Source: Patiria pectinifera (lineage: Eukaryota; Echinodermata; Asteroidea; Valvatida; Asterinidae). From it: a DNA stretch of 64,000 nt. The notes beneath the pieces were generated by a model. The model did not search any database. It worked only from the letters and a program-made list of their open reading frames with translations, and was not told where the DNA came from. The DNA lies in the NCBI GenBank assembly GCA_029964075.1, contig CM057147.1:16947513-17011512 (forward strand), read 5' to 3'. The translations under genes were made by a program, and so were the position numbers. Positions 58,101 to 64,000 of this stretch are shown piece after piece. The number at the start of each line of letters is the position of its first letter. Position 1 is the stretch's first letter.

Positions 58101-61100
58101 TTGAAACAAAGAGGGCGTAAGTTGGGCAATTGAAATCCCCAAACAAATGTAAAATCACACGTCGCAATACAGGGTGAGTAAAAAAAAATGAAACCCAAAT
58201 GTTGGGACCATTGTTTTAGGGAAATTCTGCATGTAGCATTTTCAAAATCTAGGATATGAAAGCCCAATTCATAAGCTTTCTTTAAATACAAGAATCGTTC
58301 AAATCTCTTATGTACTTTTCAAGTTACGGAGTTTTAAACACAACCACCGTTTTAAGGCTCTGTCCACGGATCACAAAAAAGTTCAGTGTTCTTTTCAGCA
58401 AAACGAAAAGATATCACATAGGGATGTGTGTGAATTTTGCCTTTGTGGCCCAGTATGGAACTCTTTTTAATTGAAATCCCTTAACAAATGAAAAAAAATC
58501 ACCCGTCGCAATACAAGAGTGAGAACTAAAAATCAAACCTCTAGAATCTCTTTCTTCTGCTCCTCTGCCGACTTGACCTCTTTCTTGAACACACCTGTTG
58601 CGATTGGGACCTTCTGTTCTGCACTTGAGCACCTATGGTTGACCAACAAATGACGGACCTTATAGATAAATCATGGCCAATCTCAACCACTCACGCGAAA
58701 GATTTTGTCTTATGTTCTTTTATCTTTGCATCCTTTATCTTTTGATGAAACACTTTTCATCTTTGTTACTTCTACAACAAATGGAAGTTTCTCATCCTCA
58801 TTCTAATCAAGCAGAAAAAATAGCACAGAAAAAAAAATTTCTGATGAAAAATCGGCTACCAACAGAAATTCCATGCATTTTATACCGCATGTGGGGGGCT
58901 GTACCAGCTACTTTTTTTTTTGCTTAGAATATAAATTTGCTAATGTATTCTGCTATGTAGCTCCGTATAAATCTGCTGGGTTGTTTTGCTTTCAATTACC
59001 TCTATATGGTTAAATATTTGGACTTTCGTCCATTTGTGGTGTGTAGGAATAGTTATTGTATGATATCCTGTAACATTCTCGGTAGGTTTCCAAATGAATA
59101 TTCATTTAAGTAAAGTCTGTCCAAAATTAAGTAACATCTATCCAAGGCAAATGTCTCATCGATCCAGACTTTATCTCCAGTGTCCATGGCATAAAACGAC
59201 CAAAAATATTTCTTTTTTCCCAGGATGGGTGCAAATGCATTGCATGTAATTTCGCGGCTAATGTTGTTGCCCATTTATATCTCTGGTTGGAAGAAGGCAG
59301 ATAAAGTGGCTTGCCCAAGGACACAAGATATGGCTAGCAGCTGGATTTGAACCCCTGACCCTCACATCGTTAGTCACGAACCCTAACCACTGGGCCTTAC
59401 TCCCCATATCAAGTGGCATAACCAATGCAAATATGTATCAATGTTTTCATTGGTAATGAATTCCCGAACTGCCCAACACGAATGTATATCAGAAACGAAT
59501 GCTAATAATGGATGGCTATTCGACCTGTTGTGCGTGCTATCAGTGTTCATGCTGCACTGCCAGTCATCAGAAAACACACGGTTGATATTACTGCTGGAAA
59601 ACGGCATGATTCTCCACTTCAGGCAAGCATCTTAGAAAAACAGAATACACAGCATAGTTAATTAATGGGAGATCATTTGATAACACACTGAATGCATCTC
59701 AGTACAACAAATTGTATCAATGAGTTAACAAATCAAAACAACTCAAATGGACCTTTATCATGCTTCCACCATGTTAGACATGTTCCCTGTATCCAATAAC
59801 AATACTGAATGATAATGTTTTGTGCAAAAAGGAACCAGACTATTTTTCCTTCCAGCCTCGCTTTGGTTACATTGATCTCAATGGGAAAGAAATGAAGTGG
59901 CTGCAATATGGTAATGGTCTATAGATGTAACTGTTCATGCCGCATACTAACAAAAGAATAACTGTACATTAATGGAATATACACGTACATTAAACGACCA
60001 TCAGACCATCCTAGGATTACAATTTTCTTTTAAAATATTACCAGATATCTTCTTCGTTTTATCAAAGGTGTTTTAGAGTGAGGTCTCTTGGAAAGGGACA
60101 ATAATATCAATATTTCGGTCCATTTTCAAACACAATGGAAAGATCTTTGTTTGTGGACTGTTGTGGTGGTGAATTCTACTTGCTCAGCTATGATATTTAG
60201 TTCTGGCTGAATAGAAAGTGTTTACAAACTTTGACAAGGAAAGCTGTACGATTGTGAATGTAGCGTTTGTGACTGCACATTGGTTAAATTCACACCAGAT
60301 AGTGGAAGTGATAGATAAGGAAGTGTTAAACATTACTGTGCATGCTTCCAGGAGAGGTACTATTACATTTACATCAATCTGGGATACATTACCGATCTCG
60401 ATATTTGCCTATAGATAAATACAGTTTATGCAAAGGTTTCAAACACTCTATATTCATGTACAGAGTGTGTCAACAAAAGTGTAGCAGTCAATCCAGGACT
60501 CTCTGTTTGCAAAACGTATGTATAGAGTCTGAAGGTGTAGTAAATACTTTACACAATTGACTTTATCCCATCTCATCTGGACACCCCAGTCCAGAGATGC
60601 AGCTAATTAAATGAAATGACTTGAGTTCCAAGTTGGGCAAGTTTTCAAGATTATCTGCTCTAATGAAAGGCATTCACATACCGCACCAATAAGGTGTTGT
60701 GAACAATAACAAAGTGGCCCAAACATATTTTGACAGACTTCACAAGCTTTGCCGTAACTTTTAAACAAAAAGTCCTAATCACACAGACAAAAAGCCTGTC
60801 AAGGGTAAAGAAACACTCTATCATCTTATGGTAATTTTGTTACCAAAAAACACGAAAAGTTTCCTCAGAATAAAGTTTTGTTTGAGACGCCTTGTATTCC
60901 CTTCAATCTCTCTAAAAAGATACAAGAATGCAGGAAAAAGCTCCTCGACTTCCCTTGATTCTTATACCCATAGCTCTTTCATTCACAAGTCCCCTATACT
61001 CCCCTCAAAACCTGGATCTGTCCCTGGTTCAACTCACCACATTGCACCAACACCGGCGTTTGCATGGCCCTCTTCCTGACAAATTTGGGGTCGTCGGACG

Positions 61101-63614
61101 GCGGGTCCTTCCAATTGTGACTGACATAGCCGAAGTTCTCCCAGAACTTTGTCACACCTAGTGATGCTGTTGACATGAATGGTTTTAAAACAAATTGTTG
61201 TTTTGTTGTTGTTTCATTACAATATAACATCAGGCAAATGATCAATGTCAAATGAACATTAGGTATAAATTACAAGGTAAAACAAAACCGACAAAAATAA
61301 TGTTGTTTTTTTGCCTTCCCTCTTTTTGGTCCTTCCCCTAGTCTGATAGCTCGTGGTCTGAGGCATCTTATATAGGTATAATGTTTCTGTCCTATTGCAG
61401 TAACAATGCGCATTCCGATCAAAGAACAAGAGTGGAGATGAAAAGTCTTCCACCAACTTATGTCAGATGTTCTGACCCTTAACAAGCTATTCAATTCATG
61501 CGTGAATCCTGGGTCCAGGTTTGGGCAAAGGGGATGTACACTGACCATAAGAACAATGGGCACATGTACCAATACGGGTAAATTTCGTTGGTAATAATAT
61601 TCCTGATAGATGTACAAATTAGAAATGTACATGTGTGTATTTTTTGAAACCATGTGCAAGCTGTGATATTGCTGGGAATGTTGAAAGTCGTGGAAACATT
61701 AAATAAGACTTCAAAGTTTGTCATCATGGTTCTAAAATGTACCGGTGAAATGACGCATTTGTCAAACTAACTTGACTCATATGGATTTCTGATGGTGCTG
61801 CATCTACCACGCACCCCAATATTAAACAAATTCTCTCATCAGGATGAAGCTTCTTTAATACGAACCAATGTTGATATCTTTCCAATACTGGACCATGTGC
61901 TCTCCCATTGCCTTCAATAGATGTCGGTATTCTTTGGCATCTGCAAAGTCCTGCTTGTTGTGTGTGGGTTCTAGCACCAGGTATGGCACATCTACAAACC
62001 CAACAATTCCACTACATTGCCTATGTAACAAATAGAAGACAAAACTGGTAATTTTGTTATAACACTTCATGCAGTATTACTTGTTTGATTCTTGTGTTTT
62101 GTACAGTGTTGCAAAAATGAATAACCAGTTAATCAGGTGTATCATTGCCTTGCCTCTTACATCAGTTTTAAAGATGTTTTAAAAATGTGAATAATGTTGA
62201 TTTTTTTTGTGCCAAACTCAGATAAACCACTTACACCCAATTATCATATCCATATTTAAAACAAGAATAGAGTAGTGCTAATATGTAAAATGATACATGT
62301 ACTCTTCAACTTTCATTGATTTTCTTCAAACTGAATTTCCTATAAACCTGTATGGACTACTAGAAATTTTAGCAATTTACAACACTCAATTTTTCATGAA
62401 GGTCATTCAAGTAAAACATTCCTACTGAACTTACACTCCTCCGTCCACTTGAGGTCCAACCCTTTCGTACATTTTGATCAGTCTGCCGCAATTGTAGATG
62501 AAGACCCCATCATATCTTCGATTGTTAAGGTTGATACCAAAGTGGAAGTTGATCGTCTTGGGCTCTTTGAGCGACTTCTGTTGCTTCTCTGATATTTTCT
62601 TCATGATATTGGCACGTTGCCTGAGTTCAAAGGCTTCGGTTTGAGCCTGCCTGGTCATAGCCTGCAGACGAACAATTAAGTTTTCTTCAAATTAAAACTG
62701 AACTTACTTACATGGCAACGGTAGGCATAGTTATAATGTTATAATAATTAACAGCTACATTTTCATGGCAACAAATGGTTGATGTCTGACGACAAAAACC
62801 GAAATAAGAAAACTTACCACTCACCTGTCAAAAACAGCACTGGTCTCATCCTTCGTTATCATCTACTCAAAATACAGCCCTGTTTGATTCTCAGGATTAA
62901 GGTATCCTTTCTTATCGCCCATCCCACTCATCAATTTTCCCTTGACCTAGCCAAGTAATCATTATTCCCTGGTTTATGCTTTTCTTGTTATGCTAAAATG
63001 TTAATTACTTAATTTGTCAATTCTGCAGACCATTTTATGTTTTGTTTCAACATTAATTTCTAGTATACTTGCTTCATTGACATTTAGACCTTTCTTTTGA
63101 TTCGTCTTTCATGTTCATGACGTTCTACGTTTCCTCCATGTCTTTTTGTTGTTGTTGTTGTTGTTGTTGATTTATGATTAATGAATAAAAGACGTGAATT
63201 AATAAAAACGATATTTATACCAACCCTTTTGTCCTTCGGACCTCCCTGCCCATGTTTCTTTTCCAGATCTCGAGCTTTACTCTCGGCTTCTCTAGCTTTC
63301 TCGTTGGCTACAAAAGTTCAAAAACAACTTGGTTTCAATTAAAATACAACACACTACATCGTATTACAATTGTAAAAAGAATATCTAGACTAAACACAAC
63401 GTTAACTTATATGTCGGAAGAATTCACAAGTACACTGTACAAGTACACTGTACAAGGTCAGAAATTGAATAAAACACTTTGTCCGCAACATTCTGCGAAC
63501 TGACTGATGAAATTCTGAGATTTTTGGAACTCACCAACTTTAGCCTGATGGACTGCCTCTGATGTCTTCAGTTCTGATCTCGTCTTGAAGCGTGTGGACG
63601 TGTATTTGTACAGC
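46200..63614 (-). CDS. MORC2: MORC2, MORC-family GHKL ATPase of chromatin silencing (N-terminus beyond window)
   Basis: Sixteen minus-strand exons in order: 63535-63614, 63225-63307, 62435-62661, 61866-62020, 61038-61157, 58539-58632, 57748-57786, 54854-54925, 53751-53945, 52742-52834, 52067-52208, 50432-50567, 49323-49709, 47557-47689, 46940-47056 and 46200-46283 (stop TGA 46200-46202). Together about 718 residues; the GHKL ATP-binding part (roughly the first 300) is off the right edge. Diagnostic blocks: [12 protein letters not shown] and [20 protein letters not shown] (coiled coil 1), [53 protein letters not shown], a chromo-like domain ([23 protein letters not shown]), a Thr/Pro-rich linker ([18 protein letters not shown]), and the C-terminal [16 protein letters not shown] plus coiled coil. 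MORC2 compacts chromatin with the HUSH complex. Phases agree at all borders except between 61038 and 58632, where the CW zinc-finger exon is expected but was not found. Confidence 0.94.
47845..48243 (-). mobile_element. tRNA-derived SINE, family B, copy 3
   Basis: Minus-strand copy with B box GGGTTCAAATCCC, TTGAGCAAGGCAC, TTCGGATGGGACATAAAGC and the long tail including GTAGATACGTGCGCTGTATA. In the MORC2 intron between 47557-47689 and 49323-49709. Confidence 0.78.
48769..49281. mobile_element. hAT-like element filled with a GAGTCC satellite
   Basis: Ends CAGTGTTGTAGTCGAGTC and GACTTGAGTCCTACAACACTG, inverted. Flanked by 8-bp CCTTTGCT and TCTTTGCT, a one-mismatch hAT-type duplication. Inside are two blocks (48777-48910, 49125-49270) of CGAGTC/CCGAGT hexamer repeats around about 200 bp of other sequence. 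It ends 41 bases from MORC2 exon 49323-49709, on its donor side. Confidence 0.85.
49878..50127. repeat. GC-rich dispersed repeat, copy 2
   Basis: Inverted match to 18949-19243: GCCAACAAAGAGGGCGCCCT, GACGTCCCATGGGCGGGACA, GGCCGCGCATCGCGGC, CTTTGCCGGTGAGGGGGTAC. Within a MORC2 intron. Confidence 0.8.
50960..51244. mobile_element. hAT-like non-autonomous element with perfect 8-bp target duplication
   Basis: Ends CAAGGGCGGATCCGGGGGG and GGATCCGCCCTTG. Bordered on both sides by ACAGGGGA (50952-50959 and 51245-51252), a perfect 8-bp duplication as left by hAT transposition. Non-coding. Confidence 0.88.
51376..51458 (-). mobile_element. tRNA-derived SINE head, family C, copy 1
   Basis: On the minus strand GGTGGTCAAGTGGTAAAACA (A box) and GTGGGTTCGAGTCCCAC (T-arm-like with B box), but the acceptor arms do not pair, so not a functional tRNA. 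Related copy at 55387-55468. Direct repeats TTTTACAGTGG.TTTTGCCCTT flank the region at 51285 and 51529. Confidence 0.7.
52420..52605. repeat. Dispersed repeat, copy 1 (inverted partner at 59755-59932)
   Basis: Shares AACCAAAGCGAGGCTGGAAG, AATAGTCTGGTTCCTTTTTG, CATTATCATTCA and TTGGATACAGGGAACATG with 59755-59932 in opposite orientation. Both copies are in MORC2 introns. Confidence 0.8.
53335..53560. repeat. Tandem duplication, about 113-bp period
   Basis: Two units each with TGACATCACGTAGCTG, TTGGCTGAAT.AGAATGTGTC and GCAACTTTTGAATTGAAATC. In the MORC2 intron left of exon 53751-53945. Confidence 0.82.
54433..54701 (+). mobile_element. tRNA-derived SINE, family A, copy 2
   Basis: Plus-strand copy: CAGGTTGGCGAGTGAGGCTG head, B box GGGTTCGATTCC, GGGTTTTTAGTCTCTAC, TTTTCCTCCAACCTC, tail GGCTTGTGAGCCACAGTGCC and AGGAATCCTCGATTTCATTA. 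Only about 150 bases from MORC2 exon 54854-54925. Confidence 0.8.
55262..55522. mobile_element. Fold-back element with a tRNA-like SINE nested in its centre
   Basis: Left arm GATGGAATTTTGCGTCAAGG, AGGTTTTTGCCCTTCA and GTTTAAACACTGTATACTCA; right arm GTGAGTATATTGTTTAAACG and TGAAGGGCAAAAACCTAAT. The palindrome intact at 9997-10046 is here split by the family C SINE at 55387-55468. Confidence 0.72.
55387..55468 (-). mobile_element. tRNA-derived SINE head, family C, copy 2
   Basis: Minus-strand GCTCAGTCGTCGAAAGGTAA head and GTGGGTTCGAGTCCCACCC arm, parallel to 51376-51458. The acceptor stem does not pair. Confidence 0.7.
56783..56945. mobile_element. Fold-back element, TTGCAAC family, copy 3 (one end missing)
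   Basis: GAATGTTGCAACCTGACGCT, TCATTGCAAAAATGATGATA and GGGACTGAGAAACATTTCCA match copy 2 at 31431-31640; the right end is absent. Confidence 0.75.
57430..57655. repeat. Tandem duplication, about 152-bp period
   Basis: TTTATCCCTTTGCTTCAATG..CATCACATCCAAAATAACAT and TTTATCCCTTTCCTTCAATG..CATCACATCCAAAACAACAT. Just beyond the donor side of the small MORC2 exon 57748-57786. Confidence 0.75.
58170..58400. mobile_element. Tc1/mariner-like element fragment, CAGGGTGAGTAAAA end
   Basis: Starts CAGGGTGAGTAAAAAAAAAT beside TA. Contains CCCAAATGTTGGGACCATTG, GCATGTAGCATTTTCAAAAT and AACACAACCACCGTTTTAAG, inverted relative to 15300-15536. Flanked by a direct duplication of about 50 bp (ATTGAAATCCC..TCACACGTCGCAATAC near 58130 and 58470). 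Confidence 0.65.
59285..59405 (-). mobile_element. tRNA-like SINE fragment
   Basis: On the minus strand: TAAGGCCCAGTGGTTAGGGT (A-box-like), GTCAGGGGTTCAAATCC (B box) and TTGGGCAAGCCAC. In the MORC2 intron where the CW exon is expected. Confidence 0.55.
59755..59932. repeat. Dispersed repeat, copy 2
   Basis: Inverted counterpart of 52420-52605 (CATGTTCCCTGTATCCAATA, CAAAAAGGAACCAGACTATT, CTTCCAGCCTCGCTTTGGTT), in the MORC2 intron between exons 61038-61157 and 58539-58632. Confidence 0.8.
63146..63169. repeat. (TTG)n microsatellite
   Basis: Eight uninterrupted TTG units in a MORC2 intron. Confidence 0.9.
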
Positions 63615-63962
63615 CTAATTGTAAATAACCAAGTGGTATTTACGAGAATGAAACATCTGCAAAGATTTCGCTGGTATTTTTGAGAATTCGAAAATGTAAT
63701 TCATTTGGCTTGCCTTTTGTAATTTGTGAAGACAAATTCTGGTCATCAAACGCATCATCCATTGTTTCCAACATAATTGAAAATCTATCGGCCTCTGACT
63801 AAGACTTCTTAACTTTTTCTCGTTTGGTAAACTGTCCTCGGTTAGAAATCATAAAAAATCAAATGAGTCGTAACAAAATGAAGTTAAAAGAATGAATCCA
63901 TAACGACAATGGTGTGTCCACTAGCTATCCAGATGTTTAGGTTTTCACGCTAAATACATGTA

Positions 63963-64000
63963 CTATACAAAGTGCACTATACAAAGTGCACTATACAAAG
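63963..64000. repeat. 14-bp tandem repeat at the right edge
   Basis: CTATACAAAGTGCA repeated 2.7 times, running off the window. Confidence 0.85.

Noticed and set aside
59127..59324. Possible CW zinc finger on the minus strand, ending DETFALDRC
   Set aside because: Only the final DRC and one tryptophan resemble the domain. The C-x2-C and W-R pair are missing, and no acceptor with the needed phase fits.
1..64000. CRISPR arrays, operons or prokaryotic genes
   Set aside because: All genes are split by introns and all repeats are eukaryotic element types; no spaced direct-repeat array was seen.

Overview
The window is animal nuclear DNA. It has split genes with GT-AG introns, tRNA genes, tRNA-derived SINEs, a CR1-like LINE, Penelope-like elements carrying hammerhead ribozymes, and many small fold-back DNA transposons. 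The gene content (ROGDI, MORC2) and the repeat style fit a marine invertebrate deuterostome, perhaps an echinoderm. That placement is an inference and I cannot name a species.

Layout. 1-7.4 kb: a cluster of Penelope-like retroelement (PLE) copies arranged tail-outward around an inverted junction near 4341. Three hammerhead ribozymes are present, and the cluster is bounded by two inverted arrays of a 16-bp unit. Between two copies sits an unrecognised basic-tailed reading frame that ends in a replication-type histone 3' processing signal. 7.4-11.5 kb: no gene seen, only repeats. 11.5-27.5 kb: ROGDI on the + strand, 11 exons, first exon not found. 32.4-37.4 kb: a four-exon gene for a small secreted cysteine-containing protein I do not recognise. 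38.4-39.6 kb: a 5'-truncated CR1-like element with an open reverse-transcriptase frame. 31.9, 39.9 and 41.0 kb: three tRNA-Thr(CGU) genes. 42.7-44.9 kb: a candidate two-exon minus-strand microgene whose first exon and CCAAT-rich upstream region lie inside a perfect inverted repeat. 46.2-63.6 kb: the 3' two thirds of MORC2 on the minus strand, 16 exons seen; the ATPase N-terminus lies beyond the right edge.

ROGDI (a V-ATPase assembly cofactor) and MORC2 (a GHKL chromatin ATPase) are unrelated neighbours. Most of the remaining DNA is introns filled with non-autonomous elements: hAT-type with 8-bp duplications, pogo/Tc1-mariner-type with TA duplications, and long hairpins. Several families occur in two or three copies across the window.

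The least ordinary signals are: the histone-type 3' end trapped between PLE copies; the endonuclease-lacking PLE frame with dimer-type ribozymes; the missing CW zinc-finger exon in MORC2; and the two unrecognised genes at 32-37 kb and 42-45 kb. All coordinates and splice sites were read by eye. No search or alignment was run.
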